Below, piece after piece: positions 52,010 through 60,367 of a stretch of 64,000 bases of DNA. The notes beneath the pieces were generated by a model. It saw only the letters and a program-made list of their open reading frames with translations, made no database searches and was not told where the DNA came from. The position numbers and the translations under genes were made by a program. Every line of letters begins with the position of its first letter. The stretch's first letter is position 1. The DNA is taken from positions 1 through 64,000 of the forward strand of contig PBFW01000053.1 of NCBI GenBank assembly GCA_002719955.1, in the 5' to 3' direction. Source of the DNA: Deltaproteobacteria bacterium (lineage in GTDB: Bacteria; Myxococcota_A; UBA9160; UBA4427).

Positions 52010-53965
52010 ATGCCCGTTCTCGACGCTCACGAACTTCGCAGATTCGTCGCCGGCCGAACGCTCTTCGAAGACGTCCAGTTGACGATTCGGCGGAGCGAGC
52101 GGGTCGGTCTGGTCGGCAAGAATGGATCCGGGAAGAGCACGCTGGCACGCGTGCTCGCGGGGCTCGAGGAGTCCGATGGTGGTCGGGTCTCGTATCGACG
52201 GGAAGCGACGATCGCGTATCTCCCCCAGGAACCGGATTTCGAGCCCGGGCGGAGCGTGCGCGAGGTCGTGCTCGAGAGTCTGACCGAATGGAGCGCGACT
52301 CGTCGCCGCTACGACGAACTCACGGAGGCGCTTTCCACCGCGGATGATCCGAGCCAACAGTCTCGGCTCGCGGCGGAGCAGGCAGAGATCGGGGAGGCCC
52401 TCGAGCGTCATGGGGGTTGGGAGCGCGAACACGAAGCCGAAGCCACGGTCGGACATCTCGGCATCGTCGATTCGAGCCGTCTGGTCGACACGCTGAGCGG
52501 TGGTGAGGCGCGTCGGGTGGCGCTGGCTCGCCTCCTGGTCGCCGAGCCGTCGCTCGCGATTCTCGATGAGCCGACGAACCATCTCGACATCGCGACGATC
52601 GAGTGGTTAGAAGAATACCTGCGCGATCGCTTCAAGGGCGCGATCCTTTTGATCAGCCACGATCGCAGGGTGCTCGACGCCGTGACGACCCGCACCCTCG
52701 AGATCCACGACGGCCGTATCGACAGCTATGACGGCGGTTATGCACGCTATCTGCTCGGCAAGGCGGAGCGCGAAGCGCACGCCGACCGCACCTGGCGGAA
52801 TACCCAGAATTTTCTGCGCCGCGAAGTCGAATGGTTGCGGCGTGCACCGAAGGCGCGTGGGACGAAGCAGAAAGCGAGGATCTCGCGCGCAGAAGCGGCC
52901 CTCGAAGAAAGGGCGCCCGAGGTCGACCGCCAAGCGGATCTGCGGATGCGATCCGAGCGGCTCGGCAAGACCATCCTCGACATCAAGGATCTGTCGATCG
53001 AGCGCGATGGCAAACGTCTGATCGAAGGCCTGGAGCTCGCACTTCGCGCCGGGGATCGAATCGGAATCGTGGGTCCGAACGGGTCGGGCAAGACGAGCCT
53101 TCTGCTCGCGATCCTCGAAGAACTCGAGCCGATGGGGGGCCAGATCATCAGGGGCGTGAATACCCAGATCGGTTATTTGGATCAGGCCCGCTCGGAACTC
53201 GAGCCGAGCGCAAGCCTTCGTGAGGCGGCCGTCGGCGACGCAACTGAAATTGCGATCGGTGATGAGAGGCTCTCGGTCGGGAGCTATCTCGAGCGTTTTC
53301 TCTTCGACCGCCGGCAGCAGCGACTACGGGTCGGTGAGTTGTCCGGGGGGGAGCGGGCGCGGGTCTGTCTCGCGCGGCTGCTCGCAAAGCGATGCAATCT
53401 GATCTTACTGGACGAGCCGACGAATGACCTCGACGTGGCCACACTCGGTGCGCTGGAGGCGATGCTGCTCGATTTTGGTGGGAGCATCATCCTCGTGAGC
53501 CACGATCGTTGGCTCCTCGATCGTGTGGCGACCGGGATTCTGGCCTTCGAGGGAGAGGGGCGGGTCGAATACTTCGTTGGGGATTATTCGGATTTTCGGG
53601 AGCGAGCTGACCGGAAAGGATCCGGAGCCCCTGCGAGCGCGGCGAAGAAGTCGAATCCGGCGAGCGTTGCGTCGGTCACCTCGTTGGCCCCGGGGTCGGC
53701 CGAGTCCCGCGCTCGGCCGAAAAAGCTCAGCCACAAGGAACGTCGAGAACTCGACGGTCTGCTCGAATCGGTCGAGGCGGCGGAGGGAATCACAGCGGCC
53801 CTCCAGGCCCGCCTCGCGGATCCGCAGACCTATCGACTGCCTCACGAAGAAATCGCTGAACTCCAGAGTGAACTCGCGATCGCCGAGGCCGAGGCGCTTC
53901 GATTGACCGAACGCTGGGAAGATCTCGAGGCTCGAAACGCGGCGTTCGAAGCGAGCCAGCGTTGA
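52010..53965 (+). CDS. uup: ABC-F ATPase, Uup-like
   Basis: A 651-residue soluble protein with two ATP-binding cassettes and no membrane domain. Walker A motifs GLVGKNGSGKST (about 33-44) and GIVGPNGSGKTS (about 350), ABC signatures LSGGEARRVALA and LSGGERARVCLA, and Walker B stretches LAILDEPTNHLD and LILLDEPTNDLD are intact. The inter-domain linker WLRRAPKARGTKQKARISRAEA matches Uup, and a C-terminal coiled coil (LSHKERRELDGLLESVEAAEGITAALQARL) is like the DNA-binding tail of Uup. Uup links ribosome function to precise transposon excision and recombination. Monocistronic behind the terminator. Confidence 0.93.
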   Translation: MPVLDAHELRRFVAGRTLFEDVQLTIRRSERVGLVGKNGSGKSTLARVLAGLEESDGGRVSYRREATIAYLPQEPDFEPGRSVREVVLESLTEWSATRRRYDELTEALSTADDPSQQSRLAAEQAEIGEALERHGGWEREHEAEATVGHLGIVDSSRLVDTLSGGEARRVALARLLVAEPSLAILDEPTNHLDIATIEWLEEYLRDRFKGAILLISHDRRVLDAVTTRTLEIHDGRIDSYDGGYARYLLGKAEREAHADRTWRNTQNFLRREVEWLRRAPKARGTKQKARISRAEAALEERAPEVDRQADLRMRSERLGKTILDIKDLSIERDGKRLIEGLELALRAGDRIGIVGPNGSGKTSLLLAILEELEPMGGQIIRGVNTQIGYLDQARSELEPSASLREAAVGDATEIAIGDERLSVGSYLERFLFDRRQQRLRVGELSGGERARVCLARLLAKRCNLILLDEPTNDLDVATLGALEAMLLDFGGSIILVSHDRWLLDRVATGILAFEGEGRVEYFVGDYSDFRERADRKGSGAPASAAKKSNPASVASVTSLAPGSAESRARPKKLSHKERRELDGLLESVEAAEGITAALQARLADPQTYRLPHEEIAELQSELAIAEAEALRLTERWEDLEARNAAFEASQR

Positions 53966-54016
53966 GCGAGCACCCCGCGATCCGAACGACGCTCGTGCGG
54001 CCAACCGATAAGAAGG

Positions 54017-55003
54017 CTAACCGGCGAAATAGATGATCGCTCCCAGCACGATCAACAGGAATACGAAGACTCCGATCCCCCGCCGCGCCGAGCTGCGGGC
54101 GCGATCCGCGAGCCACCAATTGCGGGGGCGCATCCCACGCCAGACGAAGGTCAGGATGGCGGCGAGGGTCACGGCGGTCACGTTGCCCCCGGCCAGAAGC
54201 AGGGCCGAGAGGGCGCTGCGCCATTCCCCTGCCGAGAAAAGCATGCCGCTAGCGACCGTCGGGGGGAGCAGGGCGACCGCGACCATGACGCCGGTCAGAT
54301 AGGTGGGGGCGCCCGTCGTGAAGGCGAGTGCTCCGGCACAACCCGCCGCCAACGCGAGTACGAGATCCCAGACATCGACCTGTGCGCGTGAGGCGAGCTC
54401 TGGGATCGACGGGTCCACACCCAAGACGAGGCCGAGGACCATCGCAATCATGAGCGTGAGCGCGAACCCGGCCCCAGTTGTGATCAGCGAACGTCGGACG
54501 AGAGGTGGGTCCCCCAGCACGAGGCCGAGCGCGATCGCCATATTGGGTCCGAGCAGAGGCGCTACGACCATCGCCCCGATGACGGCGGCCGTGTTGTCGT
54601 GGGAGAGTCCGATCGCCGCGACGATGGCCGCGAGGACGACGAGCGAGAGGTAGTGGCGATGCAGCTTGGCACCATCGGCGATGCTGGCGTAGACCTCTTC
54701 GCGGCTGACGGCTGCGGCGCTTCGGAGGTGTTCCGCGCGATTCGGTGAGCTGGCGGCGGGCGGTCGCGGCAGGACGGCATCGAGGCTCTCGACGAGAACC
54801 ATCAGACCGCCGCGGTCGGCGATGCGCTCATGAAGCGTGTCGAGTGCGATCCCCGAGCGCTCGGCACCCAGGATGGCGTGGACGACCTTGCCGAAGCGTC
54901 CGCCATCCTCGCTCCAGGTCTGCTGACTGAGCTCGGCGAGCGTTTCGCGCGCGTCCGCTGCCAGCTCCGGCGGTACATGGGCTTCGATGATCTTGAGCGC
55001 CAT
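54017..55003 (-). CDS. DUF389 membrane protein (TIGR00341-like)
   Basis: A 328-residue protein. The first ~110 residues are cytosolic, opening with a ferredoxin-like region (LKIIEAHVPPELAADARETLAEL); then HRHYLSLVVLAAIVAAIGLSHDNTAAVIGAMVVAPLLGPNMAIALGLVLGD is the DUF389 signature. About six membrane helices follow, including LIMAMVLGLVLG-like and GIGVFVFLLIVLGAIIYFAG. Function is unknown. GGGGAG precedes the chosen ATG; the track extension of 39 codons has no such site. The plus-strand remnant of a carboxymuconolactone decarboxylase gene lies between it and the helicase. Confidence 0.9.
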   Translation of the reverse strand: MALKIIEAHVPPELAADARETLAELSQQTWSEDGGRFGKVVHAILGAERSGIALDTLHERIADRGGLMVLVESLDAVLPRPPAASSPNRAEHLRSAAAVSREEVYASIADGAKLHRHYLSLVVLAAIVAAIGLSHDNTAAVIGAMVVAPLLGPNMAIALGLVLGDPPLVRRSLITTGAGFALTLMIAMVLGLVLGVDPSIPELASRAQVDVWDLVLALAAGCAGALAFTTGAPTYLTGVMVAVALLPPTVASGMLFSAGEWRSALSALLLAGGNVTAVTLAAILTFVWRGMRPRNWWLADRARSSARRGIGVFVFLLIVLGAIIYFAG

Positions 55004-55085
55004 CGGTGTTCTCCCCGTCTCTGAGATTCTCTTCCCGAGGCCCTCGTTCCCGGACCTCATGGTGAGGGTAACGGAGACATGGTGA

Positions 55086-55376
55086 GTTCCCCGGCTGGCC
55101 GTTGCGCAGATCGCGCGCAAAGAGGGCGTCGAAGTCGAGGCGATTCACGCGGGCGAGGGGCCCGCTTTCTCCGATCCGACGGACGCGGCGGTCTACCGGT
55201 TTTCTGTCGAGCTACTCGAGCGCGACCAGGTGTCGGACGAGACCTTTTCCGAGCTGGCTGAGCGGCTTCCGGAAAGGGAGCTGGTCTTCGTGCTCGGCTA
55301 TTTCACGCTCGTTTCGATGACACTCAATGTTTTCCAGGTGGCACTCCCTGAGGGTGAATCTCTGCCCCTCGACTGA
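55086..55376 (+). pseudogene. 5'-truncated carboxymuconolactone decarboxylase-family gene remnant
   Basis: Not in the ORF track as a gene because no start codon exists. The frame is open from just after a TGA and encodes the C-terminal ~96 residues of a CMD/AhpD-type protein: AQIARKEGVEVEAIHAGEG, AAVYRFSVELLERDQVSDETFSELAERL, ELVFVLGYFTLVSMTLNVFQVALPEG, then a proper stop. Homologues have an N-terminal half carrying WxxHxxxA just before this point, which is missing here. The junction coincides with the divergent DUF389 promoter region, so a deletion or rearrangement may have removed the 5' half. Confidence 0.65.
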
Positions 55377-55639
55377 GATCCGTTGGACCTCGATGTGATC
55401 ACCCATCGATCGATGTGCTAGATTGCCCTCCCAAGAAAACAGACCGAAGAGGGAACACGCTCCTGACCGAGCCTCTTCGAGTCCGAACTCGATCCCAGAT
55501 CGACATATCCGAGTGTTTCCAGGCCCAGAGTCTGTTCCGTTCCTTTCCCTTCCTTGCCCCCGAGAGGGTTCAGCAATCGGGGCGCGGCGAACGATCGACA
55601 GAAAGGGGTCCTCGAGAGACTCCACTGAGCAGTGAGAAC

Positions 55640-57502
55640 ATGACGACGAATGAGAATTTCGCGGGCCTTCCCGCGCCGATCCGTGCTGCCCTCGAAAAGA
55701 AGGGCTTCGAGAGCCTCACCCCCGTCCAGCAGGCCGTCATCGAGGCCTCCTCCGAGGGTCGAGATCTGCGTATTTCATCTCAGACCGGTTCGGGCAAAAC
55801 CGTCGCATTCGGGATTGCCCTCGCCGAGCATTTCATTCGCCAGAACGAATCCGTCAGCGCCACCCGTCCCAATGATCGGGTCGCACATCCGGCGGCCCTG
55901 GTGATCGTTCCGACGCGAGAACTCGCCGCGCAGGTCCGCGAGGAATTGCATTGGCTCTATGCCAGTCTTCATGAGTTGCGGGTTGAGGTCGTGACCGGCG
56001 GAACGTCGATCGGGCTGGAGCGCCGCGCCCTTTCGCGCGGACCGGCGATCGTCGTCGGTACGCCGGGTCGCTTGCTCGACCATATGCGCAACAACGCCAT
56101 TCGATGCGACCGGATCGAACACGTTGTGCTCGACGAAGCGGATCAGATGCTCGATATGGGCTTCCGCGAAGAACTCGAAGCGATTCTCGAGCAGCTGCCC
56201 GAAGAGCGCATGAGCCATCTGGTCTCGGCGACCTTTCCGCGCGCCGTGCTGGCGCTCGCGAATCAATATCAATCGGATCCGTTGGTGCTCGAGGGAACAC
56301 AGCTCGGGGTTGCCAACGCTGATATCCAACACATCGGCTATGCGATCCGGCGTCACGAGACCTACCCGGCGCTCGTGAATATCCTGCTTCTCGCGGGCGA
56401 CTCACGTTGTCTGCTCTTCGTGAATCGTCGCGTCGACGCGACGGAATTGGCGGAGAAGCTGGCCAGCGATGGCTTCGGAGCTGCGCCCTTCAGCGGCGAA
56501 CTCGCTCAGGCTCAGCGCACGCGAACGCTCGGCGCCTTCCGTAACGGGACGCTCCCGATCCTGGTCTCGACGGAGGTCGCCGCGCGCGGAATCGATGTTC
56601 CCGGAATTTCGATCGTGATCCACGTCGATCCGCCCCGCACGCCCGATGCCTATACGCATCGAAGTGGTCGAACCGGTCGCGCGGGGCAGACGGGACGCAG
56701 CATGCTCTTCGCGACACCCTCCGAAATGGGCCGCGTCAAGCGGATGTTGAAATACGCGAGGATCGAGATTTCCTGGCAGCCCATTCCGACTCCCGAGAAG
56801 GTCGAAAAGGCTCTTCGCAAACAGGCGCGGCGCCTGCTCCACGAGCGGCTCGCCGAACACACGCCCACCGAGATGCAGATGATGTACGCGAAGCAGCTTC
56901 TCGAGGATCGTGATCCGATTCACGTGACCGCGACGCTGCTCGATCTCGCCGCGCCCGAAGTGAACTGTGCGCCGATGAGGGTGGTCGGTTTCGATCCCGA
57001 TCGCGAGCGAGAGCAGGGGCGCAAGAACGCGCGCCCGGATCGCAATGAGCGTCGCGAGCGACCCCAGCGCCCGGGCCGCGGCGGGGGCGGGCGGGATCGG
57101 GATCAGGCAGCCGACTTCACCCGCTTCTTCGTGAGCTGGGGCGAGGAGAGCGGTGCGACGACTGGACGACTTCTGGGACAGGTATGTCGCCGGGGAGGAA
57201 TCGAGAGTCATCAGGTCGGCATGATCGAGGTGTCGGCGCGAGTCTCCTTCGTGGGTGTTGCGAATGACGTCGCCGACAGATTCGAAGCGCGCGCCCGCCG
57301 ACCCGACGCGCGCGACCCGGGAATCGTCATCAAGCGTGCCGAGGAAAAGGAGTTGCGTTCGGGCCCGGATCGCCCTTCGCGCAATGGACCCTCGACCGGC
57401 CCCGCGAGCCCTGGACATCGTCCCCGCCCCAACAAGCCGAAGGGCTTCAAGCGCACAGGTGCCTTCAAGTCCAAGAAGCCTGGGCATCGTCCGGGACGCT
57501 AG
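55640..57502 (+). CDS. DEAD-box RNA helicase with DbpA-type RNA-binding domain
   Basis: A 620-residue ATP-dependent RNA helicase. Q-motif FAGLPAPIRAALEKKGFESLTPVQ, Walker A SSQTGSGKT, PTRELAAQV, DEAD in VVLDEADQMLDMGF, SAT in VSATFPRAV, and HRSGRTGRAG are complete. After a basic linker, FFVSWGEESGATTGRLLGQVCRRGGIESHQVGMIEV is a DbpA-like RNA-recognition domain, which in DbpA binds 23S rRNA; the tail is Lys/Arg/Pro-rich. It likely helps ribosome assembly or cold adaptation. The MTTNEN start is used; the ribosome site is weak (GTGAGAAC). Its stop TAG falls inside the bidirectional terminator palindrome. Confidence 0.94.
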   Translation: MTTNENFAGLPAPIRAALEKKGFESLTPVQQAVIEASSEGRDLRISSQTGSGKTVAFGIALAEHFIRQNESVSATRPNDRVAHPAALVIVPTRELAAQVREELHWLYASLHELRVEVVTGGTSIGLERRALSRGPAIVVGTPGRLLDHMRNNAIRCDRIEHVVLDEADQMLDMGFREELEAILEQLPEERMSHLVSATFPRAVLALANQYQSDPLVLEGTQLGVANADIQHIGYAIRRHETYPALVNILLLAGDSRCLLFVNRRVDATELAEKLASDGFGAAPFSGELAQAQRTRTLGAFRNGTLPILVSTEVAARGIDVPGISIVIHVDPPRTPDAYTHRSGRTGRAGQTGRSMLFATPSEMGRVKRMLKYARIEISWQPIPTPEKVEKALRKQARRLLHERLAEHTPTEMQMMYAKQLLEDRDPIHVTATLLDLAAPEVNCAPMRVVGFDPDREREQGRKNARPDRNERRERPQRPGRGGGGRDRDQAADFTRFFVSWGEESGATTGRLLGQVCRRGGIESHQVGMIEVSARVSFVGVANDVADRFEARARRPDARDPGIVIKRAEEKELRSGPDRPSRNGPSTGPASPGHRPRPNKPKGFKRTGAFKSKKPGHRPGR

Positions 57503-57523
57503 AAGTCATGGGATGACTTCTAG
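57499..57523. terminator. Bidirectional palindrome holding both convergent stop codons
   Basis: CTAGAAGTCAT-GGG-ATGACTTCTAG is a perfect 11-bp inverted repeat with a 3-nt loop. The helicase stop TAG lies in the left arm, and the mirror-image CTA in the right arm is the stop of the convergent acyltransferase gene. It probably works as a shared bidirectional terminator or 3'-end stabiliser. Confidence 0.75.
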
Positions 57524-58485
57524 ATCCGAAGAATCCAGCCGCGCCGGTTCATCCACCACGTCGGCGTGAAGACCATCGCCAATATGGCGCCGATGACCGC
57601 GAACGTTGCGATCTGTGGTGAGGAGAGGGCCGCCAGTCTGGCGTAACCGTCGCGCAGCGCCAGCGTCGCGACGATGACGGCGAAGACGTGGATGAGGTAG
57701 GCGGTGATCGAATTCCTGCCCATGATCTCGAGCGCACGAATGATTGCCCCGTGTCGATCCTTGCACTCGATCCAAACGTAGAAGAGGGCCGTCGCTATCA
57801 GCCCGATTCCAGAAGCGAATAGCACGAAGCTTCCCGTCCAGATCGCTTTGATCATCGGGTGGACGCTGCCCCAGGCCACCCCGCACAGGATTGCGGCGGT
57901 ACCGGCACCGAGCAGCCCGAGGATCAAGCGTTTGGGGCCTTCGCCATGTCGTTGGATCCACTCGCCGGCGAGGGTCCCCAAAATGGCAATCACCGCGGTG
58001 GCCGGGAGCGAGAGCAGGGCTCCAGCGCTCCAAGTTGGAATACCGGCGGCGTCGGGGAAGAGACGGCCCTCACCGAGGATCAACAGGTCGCTCCAGGCCG
58101 CGATGTTGAGATTCCGCTCCAGCAGGTTTCCGGGACCCACGCCGGGAAAGGCGAGCCATGAAATAGAATTGATGCACAGGCCGAGCACGATCAGCAAGAG
58201 GCTTCACTTGAGGATGGGATGCCAGGCAATGGGCTCTTCGCGGCGCTCTCCCCTCGAGAGTGCGATCGCGATTCTCACGAAGAAGAGAAAGAGGGGGAAG
58301 ACGATGTCGGCGAAATGCACGCCGACCCAGCGCGCGTGGAGAAGCGTCGGGTAGGGATCTCCGCCGGGGAAGGCCCGCTCGACGGCCCTGGCCGTGTTGG
58401 CGGCGACCATTCCGACGATGGCGAATCCACGCGCGGCGTCCAGGGAGCGGAGTCTTTTCGTCGGTGCGTCCTGGGTGGTCTGCAT
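57520..58485 (-). pseudogene. Membrane acyltransferase (HGSNAT/DUF5009-like) split by an in-frame TGA
   Basis: The track shows two ORFs, but they lie in the same frame, separated only by a TGA at 58204-58206 and two further codons. Read through, the protein is ~321 residues: RLRSLDAARGFAIVGMVAANTARAVE, ADIVFPLFLFFVRIAIALS and IAWHPILK then stop then SLLLIVLGLCINSISWLAFPGVGPG, followed by several membrane helices ending LAMVFTPTWWMNRRG. This matches heparan-alpha-glucosaminide N-acetyltransferase-like membrane acyltransferases. A CGA-to-TGA change of one Arg codon would explain the break. The start has GGGAAG ahead. Either a recent nonsense mutation or a sequencing error. Confidence 0.8.
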
Positions 58486-58676
58486 CGGAGCTTCCCGGTC
58501 GTGACCTGATCGGGCAGAGGATAGCCACTCGAACCCGCCCACCATCGGTCGAGGGTCGGCTGTGATCGAAAAACGCTCGCCCTCGTGGTCGAATGCCGTG
58601 TCCGCCGGCAGGCGGCGGGGGTGGCGGATTCCCTCTAGGCTCTCGATTCGAATTCGACTCGGAGAAGGAGAGCAGA

Positions 58677-59291
58677 ATGGCTGAAGCGAAGAAGTTGGAC
58701 GCGCCCACGCTCACGAAAAGCGGCATGGGAATCGTCGATGGAATACCCCTCGAGATCGCCGACGAGAGCCCGGGTGCGCTGCGGGATGCCGTGCAGCTCC
58801 TGCTCGACATGGAGGCCATTCGCCGTGTCAAACATGCCTATTTTCGCTGCATCGATACCGGCAATTTCGAAGAACTCGCCGACTTGTTCCATCCCGATGT
58901 AAAAGTCCATTTCATCGGCGGAACCTATGAATGGAAGCTCGAAGGGCGCGAGGAATACCTGGCCTCGATCGGCCAGTCCTTTCACACTCGATCCGTCGGT
59001 CACCATAACGGCCACCATCCGGAGATTGAGATCCTGAGTCCCACCAGGGCAACCGGTGTCTGGTACTTGACCGACAATATGTGGGTCATGGATCAGAAAT
59101 TCTTCACGACGGGTTCAGCGATCTACTGGGATACCTATCTCAAGGTCGATGGCCGCTGGCTGATCGCAGATTCGAAATACGAGCGTATCTACGAATTGAA
59201 CGAGCAGCAGAAGGCCGAACCCAGGTTCGACTATCACTACCTGGGCAAATACGCGAAGCCTCCGGCACCGGGTATCACCGGCGGCGCCTAG
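58677..59291 (+). CDS. SnoaL-like/NTF2-fold protein
   Basis: A 204-residue protein, third SnoaL type in the window. The core reads LLDMEAIRRVKHAYFRCIDTGNFEELADLFHPDVKVHFIGGTYEWKLEGREEYLAS, then HHNGHHPEIEILSPTRATGVWYLTDNMWVMDQKFFTTGSAIYWDTYLKVDGRWLIADSKYERIYEL. The His-rich HHNGHH strand is notable. AAGGAG precedes the internal ATG. Its stop overlaps the stop of the convergent nitroreductase gene (CTAG). Family is secure; it is likely to be an isomerase, dehydratase or binding protein in a ring-degradation context. Confidence 0.9.
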   Translation: MAEAKKLDAPTLTKSGMGIVDGIPLEIADESPGALRDAVQLLLDMEAIRRVKHAYFRCIDTGNFEELADLFHPDVKVHFIGGTYEWKLEGREEYLASIGQSFHTRSVGHHNGHHPEIEILSPTRATGVWYLTDNMWVMDQKFFTTGSAIYWDTYLKVDGRWLIADSKYERIYELNEQQKAEPRFDYHYLGKYAKPPAPGITGGA

Positions 59292-59743
59292 CCCGGCTGG
59301 CAATCGAAGACCGGAATATTCCGGTCGGTTCGCGCGCGATAGTCGGCGAACTCGTGATAGTGCTCGACGCAGATCGGCCAGAGTTCTTCCTTTTCGGCAT
59401 CATCGACCTGGCGGGCGACGAGTTTCATCCGCTTGCCCATGAATTGGGCGACGATATTCGGATCGGCCTGGATATTTCTCACCCAGATGGGGGATTTGGG
59501 TGCACCGCCCTGGGAGCCGACGATGATCACGCCTTCCTTGTGGGGGACGTACATGAGCGGAATCGTGCGCGTCTTGCCCGATTTCGCGCCTTTCATCTCG
59601 ATTAAGACCACGGGTCGGCCCTGGAATTTGCCCATCAGGCGTCCACCGGTCAGCTTGTAGACGAAGCTGTTCAGGCCGGAGAAGGGTTTGATGAAACTTC
59701 GCAGCTGCTTGAACTCTTTTTCGGTCATCGCGTTTTCGGCCAT
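59288..59743 (-). CDS. Deazaflavin-dependent nitroreductase (DDN/F420H2 family)
   Basis: A 151-residue F420H2-type split-barrel protein. LNSFVYKLTGGRLMGKFQGRPVVLIEMKGAKSGKTRTIPLMYVPHKEGVIIVGSQGGAPKSPIWVRNIQADPNIVAQFMGKRMKLVARQVDDAEKEELWPI is the DDN pattern, including the SGKTRxxPL cofactor loop and GSxGGxxxxPxW substrate loop. Members use reduced F420 to act on quinones, aflatoxins or nitro compounds. AAGGAG precedes the internal ATG. Its 3' end overlaps the convergent SnoaL gene in CTAG. Together with the four LLM enzymes it supports F420 in this organism. Confidence 0.92.
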   Translation of the reverse strand: MAENAMTEKEFKQLRSFIKPFSGLNSFVYKLTGGRLMGKFQGRPVVLIEMKGAKSGKTRTIPLMYVPHKEGVIIVGSQGGAPKSPIWVRNIQADPNIVAQFMGKRMKLVARQVDDAEKEELWPICVEHYHEFADYRARTDRNIPVFDCQPG

Positions 59744-59942
59744 GCTGGGCTCCTTCGGTCTTCGATCGTTGTGGCGTGCGCGTGGCCGCCGGGGGATGGA
59801 AGCGGCCCCGATCCGTGGGGTGCGCTCTAGTCTAGCGAGGCGAAGCGGCAAGTCGGTAGTCCCGGGGTGGCTGAAGGGCAGGGACGCGTGGTCCCGGTCA
59901 CCGTGCCTATGGCCGCCGAGCGGGTGAAGACCGCCCCGCCTG

Positions 59943-60356
59943 CTAGGGGCGCATCGATTTCAGTGCGATCGTCGACATGGCCTTCGCGATGATTTCGCCC
60001 TCGGGCGTGCGCAGGAGGCCCTCCGCGAAGACGGTCGTCCCCCCCATCTTCTCGATCCAGCCCTCGGCGACGACGATGCCCGGATGCGCCGAGCGGTAGA
60101 AGGAAACCTTGATGTCGAGAGAGATCGAGACGCGCTCGAAATTGGCCTTCGCCATGGCCGCGATCGCCATGGCATTATCGATCCAGCCGGTGATGAACCC
60201 ACCCTGGATGATATCTCCCGAGTGACATTGATTCTTCTTGGCTTCGTACTCGGCGACGACCCGGCCCTCTTCCGTGTCGACCTCGATCATTCGAATGAAA
60301 CCCATCGTCTGCAAGAGTGGGTTATGCGAGGGATCCCAACCTTCTGGTGTCTGCAT
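59943..60356 (-). CDS. Hotdog-fold thioesterase (PaaI family)
   Basis: A 137-residue acyl-CoA thioesterase. DTEEGRVVAEYEAKKNQCHSGDIIQGGFITGWIDNAMAIAA contains the hotdog catalytic-helix region, with GGxxxxWIDxA typical of the PaaI subfamily, then SLDIKVSFYRSAHPGIVVAEGWIEKMGGTTVFAEGLLRTPEGEIIAKAMSTIAL. It probably hydrolyses hydroxyacyl or aryl-CoA intermediates. It is just downstream of a hydrolase on the same strand (11 bases) and upstream of the nitroreductase gene, so these three form a likely operon. Confidence 0.9.
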   Translation of the reverse strand: MQTPEGWDPSHNPLLQTMGFIRMIEVDTEEGRVVAEYEAKKNQCHSGDIIQGGFITGWIDNAMAIAAMAKANFERVSISLDIKVSFYRSAHPGIVVAEGWIEKMGGTTVFAEGLLRTPEGEIIAKAMSTIALKSMRP

Positions 60357-60367
60357 TTCTATTCGCC

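Noticed and set aside
58204-58206. TGA as a selenocysteine codon
   Set aside because: The aligned position in the family is not Cys, the context lacks an evident bacterial SECIS hairpin, and a CGA-to-TGA change explains it more simply.
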